A stretch of 64,000 nucleotides of DNA from Fructobacillus evanidus (GCF_963580165.1 NZ_CAUZLM010000005.1:62001-126000); one strand, 5' to 3'. Numbered from the stretch's first letter, positions 49,501 to 59,999 are shown. The notes: generated by a model not told the origin, from the letters alone. Made by a program: numbers and translations.

Positions 49501-52500
49501 TCAACTTGACTGGACTGAGTGTGTTGCTCTGCCCCGGTTAAGCCAGTATCAGCCGCAATCTTAGCCTTCATCTGGTAAGCCAAAATTTCCAAATTACTCG
49601 TGGCCGTTGACTGCTGGGCCGACAACACTTCGCCAGGCTTGTAATCATCGTTTAGAGTCTTGATCCAAGTGGCCACAGCACCATTCACAGCGTCAGCATT
49701 TTGGGCCGCATTCACAGCACTCTGAGCTTGTGTCAAATCAGCATTTACTTGACCTGACTGAGCTCGCTGCTCCGCTGTCGTTAAGCCGGTATCCGCTGCA
49801 ATCTTAGCCTGCACTTGACTAGCAAGTGTTGCCAAGTTGGAGTTTGCTGTTGATTGTTGAGCTGATAAGGCTTCACCAGCCTGGTAATCAGCGGATACAA
49901 TCTGTGTCCAAGTTGCAATCGCATTCTTGACACCATCGGCGTTGGTTGTTGTGTTGAGGACACCCTGGGCCCGAGACAAATCGCGGTCCACCTGGGCCGA
50001 CTGATTTTGCTGCTCAGCACTCGTCAAACCGGTGTCCGCCTCAACCTTGACCTTGACCTGGTCAGCCAACGTGGTCATTTGACCATTAGCCGTTGACTGT
50101 TGCGTTGACAAAGGCTCACCGGCCTGATAGTCAGCGTTTAACGTCTTGGTCCACGTTGAGACTTCATTATCCACGCCATCCGCATTCGTTGTTGCGTTCA
50201 CGGCAGCTTGTGCACGACCAAAGTCTGCATCAGCCTGATTTGACTGAGCTTGTTTCTGATCACTCGTCAAACCGGTGTCGGCTTCAATCTTGACCTTGAC
50301 CTGGTTAGCCAGCGTTGCCAAGTTTGAATTAGCAATTGTCTGTTGGACAGCCAAAGTTTCGCCAGCTTGGTAATCACCATTTAGAGTCTTTGTCCAAGTG
50401 GCCACGGCACTGTTGACACCGTCGGCATTCGTTGCTGCAGTCACGTTGGTTTGGGCCTGAGTCAAATCACGGTCGACTTGGTTCGACTGATTTTGTTGCT
50501 GAACAGTTGTTAAACCAGTGTCAGCTAAAATCTTGCCCTTGACCTGGCCTGCCAAGGTCAACAATTGGCCATTAGCGCTAGCTTGTTGGGTAGCCAAAGC
50601 CTGACCAGCCTGGTAGTCGCCGTTCAATGTTGCGGTCCAGACTGTTACGGCGCTGTTGACACCATCCGCATTCGTTGCTGCCTTTACGGCTGCTTGCACC
50701 TGAGCACTGTCTTTTTCAACCTGGTTCGATTGACTTTGTTGGTTAGCACTGGTTAAGCCGGTATCGGCCAAAATCTTGGCCTTTACCTGGCCTGCCAAGG
50801 TCGTCAAGGCGGCCTCAGCTGTTGCCTGCTGGTTGGACAAGGCTTCGCCAGCCTTGTAATCGTCGTCCAACGTTTGTGTCCAGGCTGAAACAACCGTGTT
50901 GACCTCGTCGTCATCCTTGCTGGTACCGATTGCAACGATGGCCTGACCCAAGTCATGATCAACCTGATTTAACTGAGTTTGCTGGGTCGCACTGGTCAAG
51001 CCAGTATCGGCCAAAATTGCGTTTTTAACCTGGACTGACAAAGCCGAAAGTTTGGCATTCGCATCCTTTTGTTCAGCTGTCAACGCCTCACCGGCCTGGT
51101 AGTCGTTATTCAACGTCTGCGTCCAAGTGGCCACGGCGGCATTAACGCCGTCCGCATTGGTGGCGGATTGCACTGCCCCTTGAGCGGTAGCCAAATCAGC
51201 CGTCAAGTGGCCAGACTGCGCCTGTTGGTCAGCACTCGTCAAGCCGGTATCGGCCGTAATCTTGGCCTGGACTTGGTCAGCGAGTGTCTTCAAGTTGGCA
51301 CTGGCAGTCGCCTGTTGCGTAGCCAATGCCTGACCGGCCTGGTAATCGCCATTCAACGTTTGCGTCCAAGTTGAAACAGCATTATTCACGCCATCCGCGT
51401 TGGTGGCATTCGTGATATCGCTATCTGCCTTGGCTAAATCAGCACTGACAGCATTGCTCTCACCTTGTTGTTGGACACCAGTCAAACCGGTATCGCCCTT
51501 AATTTTAGTTGTGACCTGGTCAGCCACGCCAGCCAGATTTGACTTGGCAGTCGCTTGTTGGTCCGCCAAAGCAGTACCGGCCTGGTAATCGGCCGTCAAG
51601 GTCTTGGTCCAACTAGTAGCAGCACTATTCACGCCATCGGCATTAGTGGTAGCACTAACTGCTCCCTGCGCCTTAGCCAAATCAGTATCCACCTGATTTG
51701 ACAAAGACTTCTGCCTGGCAGCCGTCAAGCCAGTATCAGCTGTAATCTGGTTCTTGACCTGGCCCGCCAAAATCGCCAGGTTAGCATTGGCCGTTGCTTG
51801 TTGCGTCGACAAAACTTGACCAGCATGGTAATCGCCATTCAGCGACTGGGTCCAACTGGCAAGAGCACTATTGACCCCATCAGCGTTCGTTGCATTGTTA
51901 ACCGCAGCCTGCGCCTTACTCAAATCATTCGTTACTTGGTTCGACTGGCTCTGTTGGTCGGCACTGGTCAAACCAGTATCGGCTTGGATTTTGTTTTGCA
52001 CCTGACCAGCCAATGTTGCCAGGTTGCTATTTGCATTCTTCTGTTGGGCGGCTAATGCTTGACCGGCCTGATAGTCACCTTTCAAGGTTGGCGTCCAGGT
52101 TGAAACGGCATTATTGATACCGTCCGCGTTCGTCGCAGCATTCACCGCAACCGTAGCCTTGGCCAAGTCAGCTTCTACTTGCTTAGTCTGTGCTTGCTGT
52201 TCAACAGCCGTTAAACCGGTATCGGCCAAAATGGCAGCCTTGACCTGGCCAGCTAATGTTGTCAGATTATTAACGGCCGTCGACTCCTGCGTCGACAAAG
52301 CCTGACCGGCCTTGTGTTCACCGTTCAAGGTCTGAGTCCAAGTCGTCACGGCATTATTCACATCGTCGGCATTCTGGGCAGCTCCAACCGCCTGCAATGC
52401 CTGGGCCAAATCAGTATCAACCTGGCTCGACTGGGCCTGTTGGGTCGCACCCGTCAAACTGGTATCGGCCAAAATGGCATTTTTAACCTGGTCCGCCAAG

Positions 52501-55500
52501 AGCGACAATTTCGTCTTGGCATCGCTTTGCTCACCGGTTAAGGTTTCACCCGCCTGATAGTCGGCATTTAATGTCTTGGTCCAAGTTGCAACGGCACTAT
52601 TAACGCCGTCGGCCTTCGTGGCTGATTTCACAGCACCCTGGGCACTATTCAAATCCGCATTTACCTGGGCAACCTGAGCAGTCTGCTGAGCACTCGTCAA
52701 GCCAGTATCCGCCTTAATCTTGGCAATCACTTGGCCCGCTAAGGTACCTAGATTAGAATTAGCCGTTGCCTGTTGGTCGGCTAATGCTTGGCCAGCCTGG
52801 TAATCGCCATTCAGTGTTTGTGTCCAGTAATCGTTGGCGCTATTAATGCCATCAGCATTTGTTGCGCCGCTAACGGCCGCCTGAGCCTTACCCAAGTCAG
52901 CATTAACGGTGGCAACCTCTGCTTGTTGTGCATCCCCGGTCAAGCCGGTATCCGCAGTAATCTTGGTCTTAATCTGATTGGCCAATGTCGCCAAATTCGA
53001 GTTCGCCGTGGCCTGTTGTGTCGACAGCGCCTGACCAACCTTGTGGTCGGCGTTCAAGGTGCCGGTCCAAGTGGTAACAGCGCTATTCACGCCGTCCGCA
53101 CTCGTCGCTGACGAAACGGCCGTTTGAGCACTGGCAAGGTCAGTATCCACCTGCTTTGATTGGGCTTGCTGCTCAGCACTTGTCAAACCAGTATCGGCTT
53201 CAATCTGGACCTTGACCTGATTAGCCAAAACGGCCAATTGATTATTCGCCGACTCCTGCTGATCTGACAACGCCTCACCAGCCTTGTATTCGTCATTCAG
53301 TGTTCCAGTCCAAGTGGTTACCGTGTTGTTCAAATCATCAGCGTTCTTCGTGGCATTGATGGCCGTTTGTGCCTGACTCAAATCGGAGTCGACCCTATTC
53401 GACTGGCTGCCTTGTGCAGCACTAGTCAAACCGGTATCAGCCTTAATCCGGTTTTTGATTTGACCAGCAAGGTTAACTAAGGACGCAAAGGCACTGGCCA
53501 AATCGTTATCAACCTTGGCTGACTGTGAATTTTGGTCCGCGGTCGTTAAGCCGGTATCGCCCGTAATCTCAGCCTTCACCTGACCAGCGACTTTTGTTAA
53601 TTGATCATTGGCCGCGCTTTGTTGTTCGGCCAAAGTACCGTATGTCTGATAGTCCGCCTTCAGAAGTGGTGTCCAAGTTGAAACAGCGGTATTAACCCCA
53701 TCAGCATTCGTGGCAGCAGAAACCGCCACTTGGGCCTTGGTCAAATCAGCCTGCAAGTTGCTATCATCGCTTTGCTTCTGAGCGGTCGTCAGGCTGGCAT
53801 CCCCATCAATCTGGCCCTTAAGCTGTCCCGCCAAAGTTGAGAAGTTTTGGTTGGCAGTCTCTTGCTGCTGTGACAAAGGCGTTCCAGCCTTGTAAATATT
53901 ATTAATTGTCTGCGTCCAGCTAGCCTCGGCGCTATTGACCCCATCGGCATTCGTGGCCGCATTAATAGCTGCAATTGCCTTGCCTTCATCCGTGTTAACC
54001 TGACCGGATTGCGATTGTTGGTCAGCACCCGTCAGACCCGTATCACCAGTAATCTTTGCATTCGCCTGACTGGCGGTTGCTTTCAGACTAGCAATGGCGG
54101 TCTCTTGTTGGTTCGCCAAAGGAATGCCGGCCGTGTAGTCGCCATTTAACTTTGTTGTCCAAGTCGAGACAGCGGCATTGACATCGTCATCGTCCTTGGC
54201 ATTCAAAACCGCATTCAAAGCACTCGCCAAATCAGCCGTAACATTGCTAGTTTGTTGCTGCTGGGTGACACCCGTCAAACCGGTATCATTTTCAATTTGC
54301 TGCTTAACTTGTCCTGCTAACTGCGTTAACTGATTTTTTGCGTCGATCTGTTCATCGCTCAGGCTTTCACCCTTCTTGTAGTCAGCATTTAAGGTTTGCT
54401 GCCAAATAGCAACTGCGCTGTTAACGCCGTCGGCATTCGTTGCCGTCTTCACGGCAGTTTGCGCCTGGATTAAGTGTGCATCGAGGTTTTGAATGTCACT
54501 TGTCTGGGCAGCACTCGTCAAACCGGTATCAGCCTTGACCGCAGTAACAAGTTGGTCATGCAATGTCGCCAAGTTGGTGCTAGCACTCGTTTGTTGGGTC
54601 GCCAAAGGAACGCCCGCTTGATAGTCGGCGTTAATTTTTTGTGTCCAGGTCGAATTGGCACTATTAGCACCATCGGCATTCGTCGTAGCACTAACTGCAG
54701 CCTGAGCCCTAGTCAAATCACTATCAACATTGCCCGCCTGGTCGGTCTGCTGGCTACTGGTCAGTCCGGCATCGGCCTTGATTTCAGTCTTCACCTGCAC
54801 AGCCAATGCCGCCAAATTAGAATTGATGGTGCTTTGCTGCTCAGCAAGAGTTTGAGTGGCCTTCTGATAATCACTGTTGATTTTCTGTGTCCACTGGGCA
54901 TTGGTGCTGTTGACGCCATCCGCATCTGTGGTGGCAGTCAAAGCGGATTCAGCTTTCTGCAAGTCCTGGTCAACATTATTGGACTGGGCTTGCTGCTGCG
55001 CCCCCGTCAAGCCCGTATCGGCCTCTATTTGTTGCTTGACTTGTCCTGCTAACACTGACAAAGCATTACTTTTATCAGCCTGTTGGTTCGCCAATGCTTC
55101 ACCAGAGACGTGTTCACTAGCAAGCTTTTGCTTCCACTGATCCCTGGCAGCGTTAATATCGTCAGCATCCGTAGCATTATTAACCGCATTTTTGGCATTA
55201 CTAAAATCAGCCTCTACCAAGGCATCTTGCGCCTGTCGTGTAGAAGTCGTTAAAGTTGGATCGATATTAATAGCGCTCTCAACCGTTGTCCGCTGTTGGT
55301 CTAGGGCGTTAATGGCATCATTTTGTTGCTGGCTAATTGCTTCCCCAGCCTGATACTGGCCAGCAATATCAGCTAAGCCGGCAGTTTTTTTATCCAAAAC
55401 ACCCTGAGCATTTGTAGCGTTCGTGACGAGTGCTTGGTCAGCCGTCAGTGCACTTTGCACATTCAGCTTTTGTTGCTGCTTTTGCGCCGCTGTCAGCGTG

Positions 55501-58500
55501 ACATCTTGATTGATCGTCGTTGTTGTCGCACTTGCCTGGGATGCCAAAGCATTATTGGCATCATTTTTTTGCTGTGTTAAATCGTCACCAGACTGATGTT
55601 GGTTATCAATCGTCAGCACACCATCTGATAACTGCTGCTGGATGCCCTGGGCCGTTGTTTGGCTATTCAAGAGATTTAACGCCGTGTTTTGCGCAGCCGT
55701 CACACCGGCACTTTCCTGCTGTTGCTTGGCAGTCGTTAAGGTCGGATCGGTATTGATAGCATTAGTAACCTTCAAGGCCTCGGCGTTCAGTTTGGCAATG
55801 GCAGCGGCCAATTGGTCACCGACCGCAGGTCCAGACTGGTGCACCGCATTGATGTTTTGAATGGCCGTATTCGCTAAAGTTTCAATGCTTTGCGCATCCT
55901 GAGCATTCGAAATAGCCGTAATAGCAGCACTCGCAAAGTTATAAACCTTTTGATTTTGCGCATCCTGATCACTCTTCGTTAATGTTTGATCGCCACTAAT
56001 GATTCCGGTTGCGGTATGAGCTGCCTGCTGAACCGCCTGTTCTTCAGCACTTTGCTGTTGCGTCAGTGGTGTCCCAGAAACGTGGGCCGCCTTAATCGCT
56101 GCCAGTCCATTAGCCAAGGCATCCGCAACCTGTTGGGCTGTTTGAGCATTTTGAATATTAATTAAGGCATTCGAATTTGCCTTAGTAACAGCATTGTTTT
56201 CAGCCGTTTTGGTTGCTGTATCAATGGTGGGGTCATTGTTAATATCCTGGTGGGTTTGATTGCCCGCACCATTAATGGCATTATTAGCATCTGACTTTTG
56301 GCCAGAGATGGCCTCACCAGTTTTGTAATCGGCCTGAATCTTAGTACTGTAATTGTTGAAAGGGTCATAAATGCCATCGATATCCGTGGCTGATTTGATA
56401 GCCGTTTGGCCTGCCTGTAAATCGGCCTCAACCGCTGCCGTCTCACTCGCCACTTGGGCTGTGGTCAGCGTTGTATCATTTTTGATGGTCGTCTCGGTCT
56501 TCGTTGCCACCGCCTGCAAGTTCGTCAAGCAGTCCGCTCGCTGCGTCTCGATTGGCAAACCGGTGTGATAGACCGCATCGATGGCCGCAATTCCCTGAGC
56601 AAAAATATCGTTCAAGGCGTTACCGGATCCAGCACTTAATTTCGTTAAGGCCGCTTGCCGGGCATCCCCGACCTGACTAACTTGGCTAGCCTTGACTGCC
56701 CGATTTAAGGTTGAATCATTATTAATAATGCCGTTTTCCTTGGTTTCCTCAGCATAAATCAGGGCACTCAAATCCGTAATTCGGTCGGCATTCGTTTCAT
56801 AAAGGAAAGTAATCTGGTCACTAGGACCAAAGGTATAAGGCTTGGTTGGGTCAACAACTTGACCATTAACCTGCGTTTGATAAATTGAAAAACCATCAAC
56901 CTCTGGTTGTGGCAAAGAAGCTAGTGTCTGACCTGTAATGCCCTGAATCGTCAGACTTGGCACAGATCGAAGCGTATTGCCATGCTGATTTTCGTAAACC
57001 GGCTGAATATTTTGCGCGTTTCCAGCCACGTAAATCGTCACTAAGCCATTGTTATCGCTCACAACAGTGGACTTGGTCTGGTTAGTATTGCTGGCGTCGT
57101 AGTGGTAGCCGGTTGGAACATTTGTGGTTGTGTAATACTGATTGGTCCAATCAATGGTATTGCCGTAATTAGCGGTCATCAAACCAGATGTTAATTCCGA
57201 CCCGGTTCCGCCAGACAACTGACCCGGCAAGACCTTGCCAGTATTTTCATCAACATACTGGTATTGAACGGTTTCCGGCAGACCATAAACATAAACCTTA
57301 TAGGTAAAGGACATATCGTTGACGGGCACAATCAAGTTATTGGCTTGTCCATCTGCGGTCCCGTCATCGGCCGATGTCGTTGAGTCCCCGCCACTTTGAT
57401 GATCACCCGCTGCAGTGCTTGGAATCTCAGAACCCAAGGCCCAACGGTAGCCCGTTGGCATTTGGTCATTGACGATGTTGGAATTAACCAGGGAAACAAC
57501 TTCGCCTGGATAATACTTCTTCAAATCAGAAACATCGACCTGAACCTCCTTGACGACCTTGCCGGTTTCATCAACATAGTCAACGTTCACGGCTCCATTG
57601 CCACCGGTATTATCGGCCCAAATTTCGCGTGTATCATCTGTCTTAACTGTGATAGTGGAATTTTGGTCGCCATCTCGAGGAGTTAAAACAGCATTTTGAT
57701 TCGTAATCACTAGGGTCCCGCCATCGGTCTGATCCGATGCCGTTGGATTTGATCCGCTCGAGGTACCCGTGGTCCAGATGCTGGTCTTAACACCCTTGAT
57801 AATAAACTGAGCACCATTGCTCATGGTGAATATCTGGCCATTAAAACCACCGATATTATCAACACCACCGGCATAGTCATAACCATTATTATTGGAATCA
57901 AAGAGTCCAACATGAAAAAGACGGGGCTCGTCAATCTCCAGCGTCGTCCCAGCACCCAACTTAATTGATTGAGCGCCTCTTTGAGTATTAAATTGCTTAA
58001 AGGACAGCGTCAAGCCTGGATAAAAGTAGATATTAGCGTTCGTATTGTCGCTTGTTGTAATAAAGTCACGACCGTCAAATGCAGTCACACCCGACAAATT
58101 ATCCTGGTTATTAAGAGTATTAACCGTAAAGTTCCGACCAAAAATATACTGGCGATTATTTGGATTAGAGCCATTGTAGTTCAATTGGTCTAATAAGTGA
58201 CGATACCCATCCAAAGTCCAGGTAACGTTATCACCGATTTCCATCCCCTGATAACTACCATAAACGAGGCCATAGTTAAACAAGCCAGGTGCTGCTGCAC
58301 CTGAGTGATAAAATCCTCCGCTAACCGAGGCACCATCCCCCACGCGGAACATGTGGTCGGCCCCAGTAATAGCCGAACCCTGTGATTGGGCGGTTGCCAG
58401 GCTCGAGAAGTTAAACATTGGCGATCCATCGCCCGTGTTACTGGTAACGTTAGCACCATTGGCCAACTGGAAGTTCACATTGGCACCGTTGACGATATCA

Positions 58501-59957
58501 ACCTTACTAATCCGAGCCATTTCCTGGGTCGAGTTAACGGTGACATTGCCAGAGAAAATGGCGTACGAACCCTCGGCATCCAGTAAGTGTTCTGGTTGCT
58601 GATTAGCCGGCCCCGTAATTCCCTGGGGACCATTCAAGCTGACATTATCAATATTATAAATCCAACCCCCATCGGAGTTGTTTTGGTTATAACTAGCAAT
58701 GGCAGCATTTGGATAACTGCCCTTCCAAGCGACTCCAGATTCACTAGTTGAATTCCAGGCATCATACTGAACCAAATTGGTATTGGTAATCGTAAAGGTT
58801 GATCCACCGGTCCCGTTGCTAGCGGCATTGGGTGAAACCCCGGTCCACATCGCCGCCTGCCCCAGGTTCAATTGGTGACCATTTCCTTGAATAATAATGT
58901 TCTGAGTACGTTCGGAAAGGTCGTTGTAATTGCCCGCATTTGGGTTCGTAATATCATTTTGAATATCGATAAAGCGAATATTATCATTTAAATAAGCAGC
59001 CTGAAAAGAAGCCCAGTCGGTGACCACCGCATAAGAATTATTGGCTTGGTCCTGCGCTTTGTATTGATCAATATTGGTCAGCTGATCAGATTGACTAATG
59101 GTAATGCTTGAGGGGTTGACCTGATTTGACTGGCTGGCCGTATTGCTAGCAACGGTGCTATTAAACTGTGACCGAGCCGTCTGGTCGTCGGCCATCGACT
59201 GCACCGCCGTTGGTGCTGGGCTCGTGCTGGTTTGACTACCGCTAGACGACTGACTGGTCGTGCTACTATCCCCAAGGACAGTGCCTTGTTCTGCCAAATT
59301 AGACTGCGCCAAGGCATCGGGTGTTACCGCCGTTGCCCCTAGGCTCAGGGCACTAACGTTTTCCTCTGTTGTGCCGGCCTGTGCCGTCATTTGTGTTGAT
59401 TGGCTGGTGATAAGTCCGCTATTGGCCTGACCTTGTCCACCCTGTACAAGCGCAAGCGACTGACTGGCCGAGACACTAGCCGAAACCGATTGTGACTGGT
59501 TAGTCGTTGATCCAGCCACACCTAACTGTGATTGACTTGTTGAGACGCTAGTCGAAGTTGATTGTGATTGACTTGTTGAGACGCTGTCTGAATTTGATTG
59601 CGACTGGCTCGTCGAAACGCTGGTTGAATCCGATTTTGATTGGCTCGTCGAAATAGACTGCGACTGGCTCACCGACAAGCTGGTAGCAATGAACGCCGTT
59701 TGGCTGACCTGAACAGTTTTCTGGCTGGTGACACTGGCTGTGCTGGTACCAACTGAATTCATCGCAGTTGACTGACTGCCGCCATCCGTTTGGCTACTTT
59801 CACCAGACTGCGCAATGCTATCCGCATGAGCAGAAAGGCTGCTTGACCCCAGTGATAAGAAGCTCAAGGTCAGACCGGCAACCAACCATACCTTCCCCGC
59901 TTTATACATCTTGAAGTGCTCTTTAATCGTTGTGTTTAAGTCTTGATTACGATTCAT
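46572..59957 (-). CDS. Giant DUF1542-type repeat surface adhesin (KxYKxGKxW signal, LPxTG anchor)
   Basis: 4461 residues from the ATG at 59957, which has GAGGGGG five bases upstream. A KxYKxGKxW signal peptide (motif at 16-24, cleavage expected after A45) suggests export by the accessory Sec route. Then come a Ser/Gln-rich SQS-repeat stretch (about 47-300, probably glycosylated), a pectate-lyase-like beta-helix ligand domain (about 305-785), three MucBP-like beta domains (about 786-1055), about 41 DUF1542-type helical repeats (about 1058-4310), and an LPVTG sorting motif, membrane helix and basic tail. It is probably a long stalk presenting a binding tip for host or biofilm contact. Confidence 0.9.
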   Translation of the reverse strand: MNRNQDLNTTIKEHFKMYKAGKVWLVAGLTLSFLSLGSSSLSAHADSIAQSGESSQTDGGSQSTAMNSVGTSTASVTSQKTVQVSQTAFIATSLSVSQSQSISTSQSKSDSTSVSTSQSQSNSDSVSTSQSQSTSTSVSTSQSQLGVAGSTTNQSQSVSASVSASQSLALVQGGQGQANSGLITSQSTQMTAQAGTTEENVSALSLGATAVTPDALAQSNLAEQGTVLGDSSTTSQSSSGSQTSTSPAPTAVQSMADDQTARSQFNSTVASNTASQSNQVNPSSITISQSDQLTNIDQYKAQDQANNSYAVVTDWASFQAAYLNDNIRFIDIQNDITNPNAGNYNDLSERTQNIIIQGNGHQLNLGQAAMWTGVSPNAASNGTGGSTFTITNTNLVQYDAWNSTSESGVAWKGSYPNAAIASYNQNNSDGGWIYNIDNVSLNGPQGITGPANQQPEHLLDAEGSYAIFSGNVTVNSTQEMARISKVDIVNGANVNFQLANGANVTSNTGDGSPMFNFSSLATAQSQGSAITGADHMFRVGDGASVSGGFYHSGAAAPGLFNYGLVYGSYQGMEIGDNVTWTLDGYRHLLDQLNYNGSNPNNRQYIFGRNFTVNTLNNQDNLSGVTAFDGRDFITTSDNTNANIYFYPGLTLSFKQFNTQRGAQSIKLGAGTTLEIDEPRLFHVGLFDSNNNGYDYAGGVDNIGGFNGQIFTMSNGAQFIIKGVKTSIWTTGTSSGSNPTASDQTDGGTLVITNQNAVLTPRDGDQNSTITVKTDDTREIWADNTGGNGAVNVDYVDETGKVVKEVQVDVSDLKKYYPGEVVSLVNSNIVNDQMPTGYRWALGSEIPSTAAGDHQSGGDSTTSADDGTADGQANNLIVPVNDMSFTYKVYVYGLPETVQYQYVDENTGKVLPGQLSGGTGSELTSGLMTANYGNTIDWTNQYYTTTNVPTGYHYDASNTNQTKSTVVSDNNGLVTIYVAGNAQNIQPVYENQHGNTLRSVPSLTIQGITGQTLASLPQPEVDGFSIYQTQVNGQVVDPTKPYTFGPSDQITFLYETNADRITDLSALIYAEETKENGIINNDSTLNRAVKASQVSQVGDARQAALTKLSAGSGNALNDIFAQGIAAIDAVYHTGLPIETQRADCLTNLQAVATKTETTIKNDTTLTTAQVASETAAVEADLQAGQTAIKSATDIDGIYDPFNNYSTKIQADYKTGEAISGQKSDANNAINGAGNQTHQDINNDPTIDTATKTAENNAVTKANSNALINIQNAQTAQQVADALANGLAAIKAAHVSGTPLTQQQSAEEQAVQQAAHTATGIISGDQTLTKSDQDAQNQKVYNFASAAITAISNAQDAQSIETLANTAIQNINAVHQSGPAVGDQLAAAIAKLNAEALKVTNAINTDPTLTTAKQQQESAGVTAAQNTALNLLNSQTTAQGIQQQLSDGVLTIDNQHQSGDDLTQQKNDANNALASQASATTTTINQDVTLTAAQKQQQKLNVQSALTADQALVTNATNAQGVLDKKTAGLADIAGQYQAGEAISQQQNDAINALDQQRTTVESAINIDPTLTTSTRQAQDALVEADFSNAKNAVNNATDADDINAARDQWKQKLASEHVSGEALANQQADKSNALSVLAGQVKQQIEADTGLTGAQQQAQSNNVDQDLQKAESALTATTDADGVNSTNAQWTQKINSDYQKATQTLAEQQSTINSNLAALAVQVKTEIKADAGLTSSQQTDQAGNVDSDLTRAQAAVSATTNADGANSANSTWTQKINADYQAGVPLATQQTSASTNLATLHDQLVTAVKADTGLTSAAQTSDIQNLDAHLIQAQTAVKTATNADGVNSAVAIWQQTLNADYKKGESLSDEQIDAKNQLTQLAGQVKQQIENDTGLTGVTQQQQTSNVTADLASALNAVLNAKDDDDVNAAVSTWTTKLNGDYTAGIPLANQQETAIASLKATASQANAKITGDTGLTGADQQSQSGQVNTDEGKAIAAINAATNADGVNSAEASWTQTINNIYKAGTPLSQQQETANQNFSTLAGQLKGQIDGDASLTTAQKQSDDSNLQADLTKAQVAVSAATNADGVNTAVSTWTPLLKADYQTYGTLAEQQSAANDQLTKVAGQVKAEITGDTGLTTADQNSQSAKVDNDLASAFASLVNLAGQIKNRIKADTGLTSAAQGSQSNRVDSDLSQAQTAINATKNADDLNNTVTTWTGTLNDEYKAGEALSDQQESANNQLAVLANQVKVQIEADTGLTSAEQQAQSKQVDTDLASAQTAVSSATSADGVNSAVTTWTGTLNADHKVGQALSTQQATANSNLATLANQIKTKITADTGLTGDAQQAEVATVNADLGKAQAAVSGATNADGINSANDYWTQTLNGDYQAGQALADQQATANSNLGTLAGQVIAKIKADTGLTSAQQTAQVAQVNADLNSAQGAVKSATKADGVNSAVATWTKTLNADYQAGETLTGEQSDAKTKLSLLADQVKNAILADTSLTGATQQAQSSQVDTDLAQALQAVGAAQNADDVNNAVTTWTQTLNGEHKAGQALSTQESTAVNNLTTLAGQVKAAILADTGLTAVEQQAQTKQVEADLAKATVAVNAATNADGINNAVSTWTPTLKGDYQAGQALAAQQKNANSNLATLAGQVQNKIQADTGLTSADQQSQSNQVTNDLSKAQAAVNNATNADGVNSALASWTQSLNGDYHAGQVLSTQQATANANLAILAGQVKNQITADTGLTAARQKSLSNQVDTDLAKAQGAVSATTNADGVNSAATSWTKTLTADYQAGTALADQQATAKSNLAGVADQVTTKIKGDTGLTGVQQQGESNAVSADLAKADSDITNATNADGVNNAVSTWTQTLNGDYQAGQALATQQATASANLKTLADQVQAKITADTGLTSADQQAQSGHLTADLATAQGAVQSATNADGVNAAVATWTQTLNNDYQAGEALTAEQKDANAKLSALSVQVKNAILADTGLTSATQQTQLNQVDHDLGQAIVAIGTSKDDDEVNTVVSAWTQTLDDDYKAGEALSNQQATAEAALTTLAGQVKAKILADTGLTSANQQSQSNQVEKDSAQVQAAVKAATNADGVNSAVTVWTATLNGDYQAGQALATQQASANGQLLTLAGQVKGKILADTGLTTVQQQNQSNQVDRDLTQAQTNVTAATNADGVNSAVATWTKTLNGDYQAGETLAVQQTIANSNLATLANQVKVKIEADTGLTSDQKQAQSNQADADFGRAQAAVNATTNADGVDNEVSTWTKTLNADYQAGEPLSTQQSTANGQMTTLADQVKVKVEADTGLTSAEQQNQSAQVDRDLSRAQGVLNTTTNADGVKNAIATWTQIVSADYQAGEALSAQQSTANSNLATLASQVQAKIAADTGLTTAEQRAQSGQVNADLTQAQSAVNAAQNADAVNGAVATWIKTLNDDYKPGEVLSAQQSTATSNLEILAYQMKAKIAADTGLTGAEQHTQSSQVDTDLTKAEAVVSAATNADGVKNAVSIWTPTLTGDYQAGEALSDQQEAAKSNLATLAEQETAKIAADTGLTSAEQQAQSGQVEADLAKAQAAVTVATNADGVNSAVATWTQTLTGDYHAGQALSTQQATANNNLNGVAGQVKAKILADTGLTSTAQQAQVAQVNQDLSKVQNTVSAATNADGVNNAVATWTQTLNGDYHAGQALSSQQVAATGQLAALVNQVKAKIAGDAGLTSADQQAQSNQVEADLTKAEAAVTAATNADGLDNAVNTWTKTLNADYKAGQAVSAQQAAANANLATLASQIQAKIAADTGLTNAEKQAQSSHVEADLAKAKAAVNAATNADGINGAASIWQQTLNHDYQQGASLSSEQTAANTSLATLADQVKDKILSDTGLTTTQQQAQENQLDHDLAQAQSAVNQDQDDDGVNNALSAWTQSLNADYKAGKALAQQQQSAIANLEAVASQVRAKVAADTGLTSAERQAQSSQVDTDLAKAENAVNAATNADGVNSAVDTWTQSLNGDYHAGVNLDSQKAAASQAIATGAASAKVAIEADKTLTTAQKRAQEDQVDQDQAKAQAAINAATDADATNAARDAGTQAMTNDHQSGASVTDQKAAANQAVATNAVAAKAAIEADKTLTTAQKQAQENQVDQDAAKAQAAINAATDADASNAARDAGIQAMTNDHQPGASIEAQKAAANQAVATNAAAAKAAIEADKTLTTAQKQAQEDQVNQDQAKAQAAINAATDADATNVARAAGSQVVVNDHQPGESIADQKAAADQALANQAAAIKAAIEVDKTLTTAQKQAEENQVNQALVKAQAAINAATDADGIQTNLATDNQQLQKLQDSLTKLTGQESEEKAQSVAVKSASASTQPVVPLQQANLGTERLIISPQLQAVLPVTGQGQTKQSGTVDHTKPVTRVALYDHRKTGVHQNNQSVIKGIIFGLLSISSLLAMTKTYFALDFHRKFIGGKRRKR
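47010..56790 (-). repeat. About 41 tandem 243-bp repeats inside the giant gene
   Basis: The unit is 81 codons, marked by ADTGLT or ADKTLT followed by Q-rich sequence and ATNADGVN. Spacing measured at several places is exactly 243 bases (for example 47353, 47596, 47839 and 52945, 53188, 53431). The N-terminal seven units are diverse, the middle thirty more alike, and the last four (ADKTLTTAQK type, 47.0-47.9 kb) nearly identical at base level. Confidence 0.9.
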
Positions 59958-59999
59958 CTGTGCCCCCTCGGGGTTATAGCCCACTTATTTATCTTGCCT

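Noticed and set aside
47200..56650. Many long open frames on the plus strand opposite the giant gene
   Set aside because: They follow the 243-bp repeat, lack ribosome binding sites and encode Cys-, Arg- and Leu-rich nonsense; they are shadows of the repeats.
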